This document shows positions 35,047-43,456 of a stretch of 64,000 bases of DNA, one piece after another. Position numbers and translations under genes: made by a program. Positions within the stretch are counted from its first letter, which is position 1; every line of letters begins with the position of its first letter. The notes under the pieces are model-generated. The model saw nothing but the letters and a program-made list of their open reading frames with translations, was not told the origin of the DNA and did no database searches. The stretch covers positions 62,001 to 126,000 of the forward strand of contig JAEZCA010000010.1 in NCBI GenBank assembly GCA_023412665.1, in the 5' to 3' direction. The DNA comes from Bacillota bacterium. Its GTDB lineage: Bacteria; Bacillota; Clostridia; Acetivibrionales; DTU013.

Positions 35047-35577
35047 TTATACCGGTTTCAGGATGGATATCCCGAGATCCACTGTCCGTTCTTCCCCGAG
35101 GAAATTCAATCGTATCCTTGCTCTCTCTTTTCTATGGTCAATACTGACGATGATCCCTTCAAGCGAAAAAAGAGGACCGTCAACTACCTGGACTCTCCCG
35201 TTTTCCAACAGCACATTTGAAAAACCGATTTCTTCGTTGTTGCAAATCAATCTAGACAGTACGGCCATCTCACGGCGGTCTATCCTCGCCACAGAATTGC
35301 CTGTCTTTAGAAGCTTAAGGAGGTTTGGGATGTTCTTTAACTTGTAATATATATCTGTGGTTATCTCACCATTCAACAAAACATACCCGGGAAACAGCAC
35401 CTTGGTTTCTACCTTCCATATACCGCCTTTTCTGACCCGCAGCTTTCTTTTGGGTACCACCACCGTGAAGTCATCCTGCAACCTATATTTAACTCTTTCC
35501 TTCGCCTTCTCTTCCTCACCTGTAACAACGAAAATTCCATGCCATTCGTCCAACCGTGAATTTTGGAACATCAGCAT
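35047..35577 (-). CDS. loaP: LoaP-type NusG paralogue (transcription antitermination factor)
   Basis: This 176-residue protein has an N-terminal NGN domain (WHGIFVVTGEEEKAKERVKYRL, the basic patch VPKRKLRVRKGG, and KVLFPGYVLLNGE). A C-terminal KOW region follows (VQVVDGPLFSLEGIIVSIDHRKERARIRLNFLG). Compared with NusG it has the VxTGEEE start and basic middle region of LoaP proteins. LoaP lets RNA polymerase read through terminators in long Firmicutes biosynthetic operons. The position directly before the EPS locus and its own strong promoter support that role. The third codon (35571) is the better spaced ATG after GAGGGG. Confidence 0.88.
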   Translation of the reverse strand: MLMFQNSRLDEWHGIFVVTGEEEKAKERVKYRLQDDFTVVVPKRKLRVRKGGIWKVETKVLFPGYVLLNGEITTDIYYKLKNIPNLLKLLKTGNSVARIDRREMAVLSRLICNNEEIGFSNVLLENGRVQVVDGPLFSLEGIIVSIDHRKERARIRLNFLGEERTVDLGISILKPV

Positions 35578-35615
35578 TTACCCCTCAGTGAGTAATAAAT
35601 ATTACGAATAATCCC

Positions 35616-35644
35616 ATTTTATACAAAAAGATATGGAAAGTCAA
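35616..35644 (-). promoter_or_regulatory. Promoter of loaP
   Basis: On the minus strand TTGACT (35639-35644) and TAAAAT (35616-35621) are 17 nt apart, in the 81-nt gap between asnB and loaP. The start point would fall about 30 nt before the loaP start codon. Confidence 0.75.
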
Positions 35645-35658
35645 TGTAATTACGATAT

Positions 35659-37635
35659 TTATTTCCATATACTTACGCTTCGTTGTGACGTTTCTATTGG
35701 CTTTACGACAAATTGCTCATGCAACAACTGTGTTGTCAATACTCCCATAAATACCATGCGTTCCCTCTCGCTATGCCTCTCTTTTAATAATATTGAAGAC
35801 AGCATCCTCCCGACAGAAACCGGATCAAATATTCCATATTGCTTCAGCTTACTGCCGCTCATTATTTCCCGAACAAGTCCATCCTTTGATAGCACATGTA
35901 TATCTATCGGGGCTCTGTATGGGAATTTGGACCTGTTTATTATTTCCCACGGCAGATATTTCTGTGCTATTTTTCTGATGATGTACTTTTCCTTCATAGC
36001 CTTGATTTTATAGATATCCGGTAGCCGGCAGGCCAACTCGACGATTTCCTGGTCAAGGAACGGAAATCTGCACTCGACGCTTGATGCCATCGATACCCTA
36101 TCCCCCTGTGATGACAACAGATAGTTTGAAAAAAACAGAATAACCTCAATATACTGCGCCCGCTGTAGCGGCGTCCATTCCATGAAATCCTCCGGCAGCT
36201 GCTCCCTGAGCTGATTTATTACATCCGTTTGGTCCATCTGCTGTCTGAAATCATCTGTAAAAAACTGCCGGCTGTAAGCACCCAAACGCCACCTGGTATC
36301 ATGAGAACTGTTCCATTGCTTTGTACCGGCAGTACTGTAAAACATAGAAAGGGCGCTTGTTGACTGCTGCTCAATGCTTGGTACAAACTTGTTTATGCTT
36401 TTATATAATGAGGCTCTGAACCTTGAAGCCGGATATTTGCTGCAAAATTCCCTGATTTTCACCTCCCTGAAAATATCGTAGCCTCCAAAGAGCTCATCGG
36501 AGCCCTCTCCTGACAGTACAACCTTTGTGTTGGCACTCCTCACAAGCCCAGCTAGCATGTACATGGGAAATGGGCCAGACCTGAGCAGCGGCATTTCAGT
36601 ATGCATCACCACCTCCTGTAGAACAGACGGAATATCCCCCCTGTCAAAATTTACCCTTTGGTGGTTTGTACCGAGATATTTTGCCATTTGGTCCTGGTAT
36701 ACCGATTCGTCATAATCCCTGTCATCAAACGTTAAGGAAAATGTGTTCAGAGGCTGGTTACTCATGCTTGCAGCCATTGCCGAGATAAGGCTGGAATCTA
36801 TCCCTCCGCTAAGGTAGAACGAGATCGGCACGTCGGACATCATACGCATTTTTATTGAGCTCTTGAGCTTGTTTTCCAACTCTTCGGCGGTTTCTTCGAA
36901 TATGTCTGCTGAAAAATCAGATGAGCTTTTGTCGCTTAATACACCTGAACTATTTAGTTCTCCCGGGCTATAAGAAAGCTGCCAATACTTTGTTAAACAT
37001 ATCCGTCCCTCATGATATGTGAGATAACAGCCGGGAGCAAGCTGATCTATTTCTTTGAAAATACTTTGAGTACTAAGTGTTGTCCAGAATGTAAAGACCT
37101 GCTTCAATGCCGCAGGCGATATTTCCGGCTTTACTGCACCGCTGCTGAATATGGCTTTCGCTTCAGATCCAAAGCATAATACTTCATTATTACTATGATA
37201 ATATAATGGCTTCTCACCCATTCGGTCCCTTACAAGTATTAGCTTACGGCATTTTTTCAACCATATTGCTATGGCAAATTGTCCGTTGAGCATACTGAAC
37301 ATGCCGCTCCCATATTCCTCATACATATGAGGAAGTATTGCCGAGTCTGAATTATTTGTCAGTGTGTGACCCTTCTTTATTAAGCTTTCTCTCAATATGC
37401 CATAGTTGAATATCTCTCCATTAAATATAACGATAATGGTTTCATCCTCGTTCATGACAGGCTGTCTGCCATTCACAGGATCCATGATCCCAAGTCTGCA
37501 TTGTCCGAACCCCATATTGCCGTCAGTATAAAAGCCTGTATCGTCTGGGCCCCTGTGACGCAATGACTGGATCATGCCACGGAGCGTATCTTCATTTATT
37601 CTGTTGCCTGATATCATTCCTGCTATACCACACAT
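35659..37635 (-). CDS. Asparagine-synthetase (AsnB)-type glutamine amidotransferase
   Basis: The protein has about 658 residues. The N-terminal Ntn domain begins MCGIAGMIS, so the catalytic Cys2 becomes Cys1 after Met removal; this decides for the start at 37635 rather than 37644. Motifs include RHRGPDDTG, FNGEIFNYG and VRDRMGEKPLYY. The synthase half has the PP-loop SFYLSGGIDSSLIS and LSGEGSDELFGGYD. Both halves look intact. Closest in style are the large AsnB-like amidotransferases of EPS and exosortase-type loci, which amidate sugars or lipid-linked acids rather than make free asparagine. It ends an ACP / PP-loop / AMP-ligase / AsnB operon. Confidence 0.9.
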   Translation of the reverse strand: MCGIAGMISGNRINEDTLRGMIQSLRHRGPDDTGFYTDGNMGFGQCRLGIMDPVNGRQPVMNEDETIIVIFNGEIFNYGILRESLIKKGHTLTNNSDSAILPHMYEEYGSGMFSMLNGQFAIAIWLKKCRKLILVRDRMGEKPLYYHSNNEVLCFGSEAKAIFSSGAVKPEISPAALKQVFTFWTTLSTQSIFKEIDQLAPGCYLTYHEGRICLTKYWQLSYSPGELNSSGVLSDKSSSDFSADIFEETAEELENKLKSSIKMRMMSDVPISFYLSGGIDSSLISAMAASMSNQPLNTFSLTFDDRDYDESVYQDQMAKYLGTNHQRVNFDRGDIPSVLQEVVMHTEMPLLRSGPFPMYMLAGLVRSANTKVVLSGEGSDELFGGYDIFREVKIREFCSKYPASRFRASLYKSINKFVPSIEQQSTSALSMFYSTAGTKQWNSSHDTRWRLGAYSRQFFTDDFRQQMDQTDVINQLREQLPEDFMEWTPLQRAQYIEVILFFSNYLLSSQGDRVSMASSVECRFPFLDQEIVELACRLPDIYKIKAMKEKYIIRKIAQKYLPWEIINRSKFPYRAPIDIHVLSKDGLVREIMSGSKLKQYGIFDPVSVGRMLSSILLKERHSERERMVFMGVLTTQLLHEQFVVKPIETSQRSVSIWK

Positions 37636-37738
37636 GTTTTCCAACTCTCGATTCTTTTTTTACTTAGCTACATAAGGATAACTCTTTGCTGTTTCATCAT
37701 TCACAACATAAGCCAAAGGAACTGCAAACCAATTTGCT

Positions 37739-39301
37739 TCACATGCTCAAATTTCTTAGTGCGCTTCTCATTATCTTTCCGTTAGCTGTTTTTGGCAGCT
37801 CCTGTATGAGCTCCAGAAGCTGTGGCCTTTTGAATGGCGGAAGCACCTTTCTGGTGTAGAGAAGTATTTTTTCAAGGTCAGGCGCTTTTAATTTGTCTTT
37901 TGCAACAACATAAGCTTTTAATTTTATCATCGCGCCATCGTATATACCCACAACCGCCGATTCAGACACATCCTCACAGGTGTCTATCACTGCTTCGATC
38001 TCTGAAGGGCTTATTCTGTGGCCTAGGTGCTTTATGATATCATCCTTGCGACCCTTCAGGTAAATATATCCATCCCTGTCCATCTCAGCAAGATCTCCTG
38101 TATACAGCCACCCATCTCTGATAACTTCTCTTGTGCTTGCTTCATTGTTCCAGTAACCCTTCATGATGTTTGCTCCACATGCAATGACCTCTCCAGTCTC
38201 ACCGGGAACCACATCCCTACCATCCTCTGTGACTACCCTCAGCTTGACACCCGCGATGCCCCTGCCTATTGAGCCGGCCTTTTCCTGCAGCATTTCAGGC
38301 TCAAGGTAGCTGAGCCTTGCGCAAGCTTCGGTCTGACCATACATGTTGAATATTTTGATATGCGGAGCTAACTGGCTGAGCCTCTCAATATCCTCTTGAT
38401 TTGTTCTCTCTCCCGCAAGTGTCACATAGTGCAAGTGCTCAAAGTGTTCAGCCCGGATGTTGTCTTGCTTAAGGAGTCTGTTCAGATATGATCCTAGTGT
38501 TGAGAAGCCTGTAACCCTTGTATTAGCGAGCTGTTCGAGTACGATTAAAGGGTAGGCACTTCGGTTTTCAATAATTATGGTGCCGCCGGCCTTTATGTGC
38601 GTCATCAATACCGAGCTGCCGTACGAATATGTAAAGCTGATCGTTGCCAGTACCGAGTCCTCATGGGTAAGCTTCAGGTACTGCAGGATCGATACTGTGT
38701 TTGCAAAAAGATTTCTGTGGGTGAGGGTAACCCCTTTTGGAAGCTTGGTGGTCCCTGAAGTATAAATAATCATGGCAGGGGCGCTGTCATCTGCTTCAGG
38801 TATCGCTGCTACCGGATTGCAATACACTTTTCCAGTAGCTTCTGTCGTCGTTGCTCCATACGCTGTTCCGGTATCCTCCCTGCCTTTATAAAGGCAGTGC
38901 GCTGCCTCATCAATGAAATCAACTCCCAAAAAAATATACCCTTGAATATCTGCATTATCCTCAAGCCTACTCATCAACAGCTTATTGGACATAATTACTT
39001 TCGGCTCCGTTTCATTATATATATGTCTGAGGTTGTTCACAGATAAGTCCTTGTTGACAGGCACCGCAATAGCATTCACACAGAAAACCGCAAACAATGC
39101 TGCTGCGTACTCCACTGAGTTGTCCAGATATATCATCACCCTGTCACCCGGCTTTACAGAAGTACTCCTGAGCTTTCCGGCAAGTCGTAAGGCTTTTTGA
39201 TAAACCTCAGAAAAAGTCCACTCTATATCTTTTCCTTTAATACATACTTTTTGAGGGTGTTTTTCAGCACTGTTTACAAGAAAGGAAAAAACATTCGGCA
39301 T
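37739..39301 (-). CDS. AMP-forming acyl-CoA synthetase / acyl-ACP ligase-like enzyme
   Basis: This 520-residue ANL-superfamily enzyme has the P-loop TSGTTKLPKG (181-190), MYGQTEA, GWLYTGDLAEMDRDGYIYLKGR and a terminal PKTANGKIMR with the catalytic Lys. The P-loop has Lys where most members have Gly (TSGTTGxPKG). It activates a carboxylate as an adenylate. The two genes upstream in this operon include an acyl carrier protein, the likely acceptor. The substrate (fatty, hydroxy or amino acid) is unknown. An AGGAGAG site precedes the ATG. Confidence 0.9.
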   Translation of the reverse strand: MPNVFSFLVNSAEKHPQKVCIKGKDIEWTFSEVYQKALRLAGKLRSTSVKPGDRVMIYLDNSVEYAAALFAVFCVNAIAVPVNKDLSVNNLRHIYNETEPKVIMSNKLLMSRLEDNADIQGYIFLGVDFIDEAAHCLYKGREDTGTAYGATTTEATGKVYCNPVAAIPEADDSAPAMIIYTSGTTKLPKGVTLTHRNLFANTVSILQYLKLTHEDSVLATISFTYSYGSSVLMTHIKAGGTIIIENRSAYPLIVLEQLANTRVTGFSTLGSYLNRLLKQDNIRAEHFEHLHYVTLAGERTNQEDIERLSQLAPHIKIFNMYGQTEACARLSYLEPEMLQEKAGSIGRGIAGVKLRVVTEDGRDVVPGETGEVIACGANIMKGYWNNEASTREVIRDGWLYTGDLAEMDRDGYIYLKGRKDDIIKHLGHRISPSEIEAVIDTCEDVSESAVVGIYDGAMIKLKAYVVAKDKLKAPDLEKILLYTRKVLPPFKRPQLLELIQELPKTANGKIMRSALRNLSM

Positions 39302-39365
39302 TTTTTCTCTCCTTTGCTTTACTCAAGTATATTTGCTGTATAAAGCGGTAATATTGATATAAGCT

Positions 39366-40409
39366 TCAGGTGGCTAATTTATATGGGGCGAGGACAGATT
39401 CCACATAATCGATAACTGGCTTTTCACCCGGTCCATCGATTTTACTCAGACCCTCACAACGGCTCATAAAGCCGCCGCGAACAAGTTTGGCTATCTCCAG
39501 GCTGTATGGATTGTACCCATATACATCGCTATGCAGCATGTTGGCATAGGAGTTCAACAGACAATTGGTACTGTTCATATCCGTATCCTTCGGCTTCATC
39601 CAACCCGTTTCCCTGATAGTATCAAATATCGTCTCTTCGTTATATTGGTTAAATACCAGAGGATAGACGTATGAAGGAATACTGTCCCTGTTTTCCTCAA
39701 GCCATGAGTCATCAAGAAAATATCTGGAATACTCGGGTCCAAACCTGTTAATAATGGGCTGCTCAATTTGCTTTTGGTTTGCGAGTATCATTTTGTAATC
39801 AAGCTTTATGATAGATGCCTTCAGATTTATTTGACCCGGCGTCCAGCCAAAGGACACAAAGGGTATCTTCCTCAACACAGCCTCCTTGAGGACAGCCGCC
39901 TTTACGATGCCTATGCATGCGGTGCAAATGGAGCTGGCCCTTTCCAATGCTCTTTTTGGAAAGACCTCGCAGGTTCCTGCATAATTGAATATTCTGGCCA
40001 TGTTCGAGAACGAAGGCTTTATAGTAATATTGTCTGTTCCCAGACTTGTGGTAGTATTATGGATATTTTTCCTGCACTGATCCGTCAGAAAACCATTATC
40101 AAATGTGACAGTCAAGACCGACAGTCCGTATTTCTTTCTTAGCAGATAAAGTGTATATGTACTGTCCTTTCCGCCGCTATATGCAAGCAGAACCTGGTAC
40201 GGTAAACCGCTGAAGCGTTCACACTCGCTTATGAATTGCCTCTCTTTTTTTTCTGCTTCTGCGGCATATGACATGGTAATATCAGAACCTCCCGTTACGA
40301 GCATATCTGTATTATCCATGCTATGTTTGCAATAATTGCATACGCCATCATTATCGATCCATACGCTGGGCACATTATCGTTAAGTGTGCAGTTGATGCA
40401 TACCTTCAA
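39366..40409 (-). CDS. PP-loop N-acetyl-sugar amidotransferase-like enzyme (WbpG-type)
   Basis: This 347-residue protein starts with a zinc-ribbon-like pair (Cys4-x2-Cys7 and Cys24-x2-Cys27), the start pattern of WbpG/PseA-type sugar amidotransferases. The ATP-binding PP-loop LAYSGGKDS is at 76-83, followed by VTFDNGF and a Cys pair ICTACIG. WbpG enzymes use ammonia from HisH/HisF-like partners; none is present, so the AsnB-like protein of the same operon may be the ammonia source (inference). The start is TTG at 40409 behind GGGAGGGGG, 1 nt after the ACP stop. Confidence 0.82.
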   Translation of the reverse strand: MKVCINCTLNDNVPSVWIDNDGVCNYCKHSMDNTDMLVTGGSDITMSYAAEAEKKERQFISECERFSGLPYQVLLAYSGGKDSTYTLYLLRKKYGLSVLTVTFDNGFLTDQCRKNIHNTTTSLGTDNITIKPSFSNMARIFNYAGTCEVFPKRALERASSICTACIGIVKAAVLKEAVLRKIPFVSFGWTPGQINLKASIIKLDYKMILANQKQIEQPIINRFGPEYSRYFLDDSWLEENRDSIPSYVYPLVFNQYNEETIFDTIRETGWMKPKDTDMNSTNCLLNSYANMLHSDVYGYNPYSLEIAKLVRGGFMSRCEGLSKIDGPGEKPVIDYVESVLAPYKLAT

Positions 40410-40410
40410 G

Positions 40411-40749
40411 CTATACCCCCTCCCGTACGTTCAGTTTCTTACAGATATAGCTGCTGATGCGATTTATTGAATCAAAGTTCTCGGGCAGAATCTCAGAATC
40501 CTTGACATGAATATTGAATTTCTTTTCAACAAGCTCGATCATTTCCATGATTCCAGTAGAATCTAGTACACCTATCTGTATAAAGGAGGTGTCATCAGAA
40601 AGCTGGCCTTCATCATATCCATACATGAAGTTGTCCAAAATAAAGCCTTTGACACTGGCGCTGATTTTTTGCAAGGACAGCTCACATTCTGTATCCTCGC
40701 CTGCTGGAACATTTATATATGGGGCTACATTACTGTTATTGAGCAACAT
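40411..40749 (-). CDS. Acyl carrier protein
   Basis: This protein of about 112 residues has an N-terminal extension of about 25 residues and then a normal ACP fold. The phosphopantetheine site is GVLDSTGIMEMIELVE, with Ser64 in DST instead of the usual DSL. The start is taken at the ATG at 40749, 10 nt after GGAGG; a GTG at 40758 is too close to that site. It is the first gene of the module and probably carries the acyl group activated by the AMP-ligase two genes downstream. It is not a fatty-acid-operon ACP, because no fab gene is near. Confidence 0.88.
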   Translation of the reverse strand: MLLNNSNVAPYINVPAGEDTECELSLQKISASVKGFILDNFMYGYDEGQLSDDTSFIQIGVLDSTGIMEMIELVEKKFNIHVKDSEILPENFDSINRISSYICKKLNVREGV

Positions 40750-40758
40750 ATTATTCAC

Positions 40759-41086
40759 ACCTCCAACAAATTAAAAGAAAATGCTTTAAAAGAATATTAG
40801 ATACATATCAGCTTTTGTGAGTGATAAATTTAGCAATGGAGCATAACGTAGTTCATTTTGCAGCCCCACTCCGTTTTCTTTTGAAAGTGTATAATATATA
40901 ATTTATTTAAAGTGAACTTCTTTATTTCGACCTTTTAATTTTTTACAACACCTAATGTTATATACAATTTATACCACTTATTACATATGAAGTCAATATT
41001 GTTCTGTTAATTTTTTACATATTACTACATTGTATGGTTCACTCATTGAGTTCTCTAGAATATTGATGTATAACAATTGAATCCGC
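40759..41086. other. AT-rich intergenic region (328 nt)
   Basis: No gene is seen. It holds the candidate promoter of the ACP operon and otherwise only AT-rich sequence. No terminator hairpin is obvious after the AI-2E-family gene. Confidence 0.6.
40888..40916 (-). promoter_or_regulatory. Candidate promoter of the ACP operon
   Basis: On the minus strand TTCACT (40911-40916) and TATACA (40888-40893) are 17 nt apart, giving a leader of about 130 nt. The match is moderate. Confidence 0.4.
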
Positions 41087-42136
41087 TTACACGATAGCTT
41101 CTACAGCTTTGTTGACGAATACCCGCAGTATTGCCATGACCGGTACGGCAAGGAGCATTCCCATGATCCCAAAAAACTCCCCGCCCACCAGCACCGCAAA
41201 GATAGTTGCCACCGGATGAAGTCCAAGCTTGCCTTCAATCATCTTTGGAGAGATGAAGTTGTTATCGATTTGTTGTACGGCCAGAAATACTACCACGGTC
41301 CAGACTGCCTTCATCGGCGATATTGTCAGCGCGATCGCTACAGCCGGTATTGCACCTATGTATGGGCCGAAATACGGAATGATGTTTGCCAGGCCCCCAA
41401 TCATACCAAGGGCCAGAGGATACCTCATACCTGCGATCATTAGTCCGATGGTTTCAAGGATGCCTACTATGAAAGCAATCATCAGCTGCCCCTGTATAAA
41501 GCCTGCCAGGATCCTGCTTATCTCCTTAAATGCAACGGCCAGCCCATTCCTCCATCTCCTAGGCAGGAGCCGCAGCGCATACTCCTTGAACTTTTCCCCG
41601 TCCTTTATCATGTAATAGGTCAGTACCAGCGCTATGGTGAGATCGACTATTATCCTGACCATATCCACAACGAGCTTAAGGCCGTTTTCAAGGAGCCTGA
41701 CCAGAAATGCCTGGATCTTATCAACAGCATTTCCTATCTGGTCAAATATAGCGCTTTTTACCTGTTCCGACCAATTGCTTGAATTGATGATGGAAAGGAT
41801 GTTGTTGAATATATTTTCATAGCTTGCCATCAACTGAGGCAGCGTTTCCATCAGCTCCCTGATGTTTGTAACCAGCTCCGGGATCAGATATATGCTGGCA
41901 GCCGCCAGCAGTGCCAGCATGAACAGATAGACTATCAGTATCGATATGCCGACCGGGATCTTTTTGGCAGTCAGCCTGTTTGACAATGGTTTTACGATAT
42001 ACACCAGCAGGATCGTTATGAAAAATGGCGACAGCACTCGTGCTATTTTTGCTCTATATGTATATATGAAATAAGCCAGTGCTGCAATCAGCAGCACCAT
42101 GATCACGTAGAACACCAGCTTTTTGTACCGCGTCAC
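41087..42136 (-). CDS. AI-2E family permease
   Basis: This 349-residue membrane protein has about eight hydrophobic segments, with the family pattern of paired N-terminal helices (VIMVLLIAALAYFIYTY and PFFITILLVYIVKPL). The conserved C-terminal block includes IGGLANIIPYFGPYIGAIPA and QQIDNNFISPKMI. The family includes TqsA (AI-2 export) and Na+/H+ antiporters, so the substrate cannot be named. It starts at GTG 42136 after GAGGTGAGCA. Its 5' leader contains three copies of the GGGGACGG repeat. Confidence 0.92.
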   Translation of the reverse strand: MTRYKKLVFYVIMVLLIAALAYFIYTYRAKIARVLSPFFITILLVYIVKPLSNRLTAKKIPVGISILIVYLFMLALLAAASIYLIPELVTNIRELMETLPQLMASYENIFNNILSIINSSNWSEQVKSAIFDQIGNAVDKIQAFLVRLLENGLKLVVDMVRIIVDLTIALVLTYYMIKDGEKFKEYALRLLPRRWRNGLAVAFKEISRILAGFIQGQLMIAFIVGILETIGLMIAGMRYPLALGMIGGLANIIPYFGPYIGAIPAVAIALTISPMKAVWTVVVFLAVQQIDNNFISPKMIEGKLGLHPVATIFAVLVGGEFFGIMGMLLAVPVMAILRVFVNKAVEAIV

Positions 42137-42160
42137 TGCTCACCTCATTTCAGATACAAT

Positions 42161-42247
42161 TTGGGGACGGTTCTCACCTATCTGCCTTGGGGACGGTTCT
42201 CACCTTTCTGTATCAGGTACGTCCGATGGGGACGGTTCTCACCTTTT
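42161..42247 (+). repeat. Three copies of a GGGGACGGTTCTCACC repeat
   Basis: Copies start at 42161, 42187 and 42227 with the core TGGGGACGGTTCTCACCT. They are separated by unrelated 7- and 18-nt spacers. Further copies are at 43346 (partial) and 44166 (inside the DUF1015 gene). All five are on the plus strand within 2 kb. Confidence 0.9.
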
Positions 42248-42285
42248 TACCCCATACCCCCGAGAGCGCCCAGTTTGGGTTAGTT

Positions 42286-42318
42286 AAAGACCGGGTAGGT
42301 GCTTCTACCCGGTCTTTT
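42286..42318. terminator. Strong bidirectional terminator hairpin
   Basis: A perfect 13-bp stem, AAAGACCGGGTAG with CTACCCGGTCTTT and a 6-nt loop, is flanked by A and T runs on both strands. It would end the minus-strand PRC-barrel/YtxH transcript. Confidence 0.8.
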
Positions 42319-42449
42319 CGAGGATTTGAGAGAATGTGTGTATGTCCCGCACTAAAGCCTGCTGTTTTGCAGGCGTTTGGGTATGAACGGCCTTTCGGCC
42401 AATTTCCGCATAATTAACTACCTTTGAAAGGTCAACTGATTGCGGCTGG

Positions 42450-42632
42450 CTACCTGAACAAATCCGCTACATCACTAATGATGTTGCTAGATTTTTTCAA
42501 TAGATTCCTGCCGCCTCTCATCACTCTTTTTTTAGTCCTGCCAGACATCATCATGTCCGAATTCATAATCAGTCCAACTGATGCAGCCACAATGCCGCCC
42601 ACCATTATTCCTTTTACAAAACCATTACGCAT
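42450..42632 (-). CDS. YtxH-like small membrane protein
   Basis: This 60-residue protein has an N-terminal glycine-rich membrane segment (GFVKGIMVGGIVAASVGLIM) followed by a basic tail, the layout of YtxH-domain general-stress proteins. An AAGGAGAT site precedes the ATG. It follows the PRC-barrel gene by 36 nt and is followed by a strong terminator. Confidence 0.7.
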   Translation of the reverse strand: MRNGFVKGIMVGGIVAASVGLIMNSDMMMSGRTKKRVMRGGRNLLKKSSNIISDVADLFR

Positions 42633-42668
42633 TTCATTTATCTCCTTTCATCTGTTCATGAGCAGCCA

Positions 42669-43199
42669 TCACCGCAGTCTGCCCTTCAGGCCGCCGCCTG
42701 TTCCCTCCATCTCGTCCACTGCTTCCTTTTCCACTACCGCAAACTCTTTGCCCAGCTCAACCTTCCCAAACAGAGGCAGCAACTTCCTGCCGTGCATTAC
42801 ATCCTGCAGCAGCCCGTCGGATATTTCAAAGCCCTCGATCCTGCCGGTACGGTAGTCGAATATTACATCTCTGACTACACCGACCTCTCCTCCTGCTTTT
42901 GAAAATACCTTCAGCCCGATCAGGCTGCCTTCGTCTTTAAAATATCTTTTAAACGACACCCGGTCCATGTCGGATACACAGCCGGCGTTGTCCACAATAG
43001 CAGCATCATCGCCCAGACTGATCAGCTCTCTCAGGAAAACCACCCGCTTCCTGACAGAAACGCCGCTGCGCTCAAGAAGCAGCGCCTTTACCTGCTTTTC
43101 CTCAGGGCTGAACAGTATATCCTTTACAACACCTGCTTTCCTGCCGCTGTCAGCGCAAATCACAGGCAGGTTCAGCACCTCGCTGTATCTGTGCAGCAT
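42669..43199 (-). CDS. PRC-barrel domain protein with two PRC repeats
   Basis: This 176-residue protein contains two PRC-barrel halves. Residues 1-80 have SEVLNLPVICADSGRKAGVVKDILFSPEE; residues 90-165 have GSLIGLKVFSKAGGEVGVVRDVIFDYRTGRIEGFEIS. This YrrD/YlmC-like form is common in clostridia, and its function is not established. GGAGG lies 7 nt before the ATG. It is divergent from the DUF1015 gene. Confidence 0.85.
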   Translation of the reverse strand: MLHRYSEVLNLPVICADSGRKAGVVKDILFSPEEKQVKALLLERSGVSVRKRVVFLRELISLGDDAAIVDNAGCVSDMDRVSFKRYFKDEGSLIGLKVFSKAGGEVGVVRDVIFDYRTGRIEGFEISDGLLQDVMHGRKLLPLFGKVELGKEFAVVEKEAVDEMEGTGGGLKGRLR

Positions 43200-43310
43200 A
43201 AGCCGGCCTCCATGAAACGAATGTACTACTCGTTAATCATTCATTATTATTTCTAGCTTCAATGAAAAAAATACAATGGAAAAGATAAGTAATATGGCAT
43301 GCCAAAAATA

Positions 43311-43339
43311 TAGACAATTTGTCGCCTTTTGTATAGAAT
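43311..43339 (+). promoter_or_regulatory. Candidate promoter of the DUF1015 gene
   Basis: TAGACA (43311-43316) and TAGAAT (43334-43339) are 17 nt apart, about 115 nt before the start codon. A partial copy of the GGGGACGG repeat lies just downstream, in the transcribed leader. Confidence 0.5.
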
Positions 43340-43345
43340 GAAACA

Positions 43346-43361
43346 CGGGGACGGTTCATTT
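43346..43361 (+). repeat. Partial copy of the GGGGACGG repeat
   Basis: The sequence CGGGGACGGTTCATTT matches the first 11 bases of the repeat core found at 42161-42247 and then diverges. Confidence 0.6.
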
Positions 43362-43456
43362 ATATCATTAGCATCATTTCATTATAATGGTGAATGCATG
43401 CTGAGCGAACCAACCAAAATAAACGCATATTTGAAAACGACAATTGGAGGCTGGAA

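Larger units (their letters stand above)
42137..42449. other. Gene-free region with repeats and RNA-like hairpins
   Basis: No gene is seen. The region holds three copies of a dispersed 19-nt repeat (42161-42247), a 13-bp terminator stem (42286-42317) and smaller stems: GCCTGC/GCAGGC at 42357-42374 and GGCC-TTTC-GGCC near 42379-42390. The density of hairpins suggests a decayed mobile-element-like (REP-type) unit or a structured RNA. Confidence 0.55.

Noticed and set aside
29345..37635. A lasso-peptide cluster (PqqD-like, HPr-kinase-like and AsnB-like proteins all near YxxP precursors)
   Set aside because: The AsnB-like protein keeps an intact glutaminase Cys and sits with an ACP module. There is no cytoplasmic B2 transglutaminase next to the precursors, while a radical SAM/SPASM enzyme is present in each cassette.
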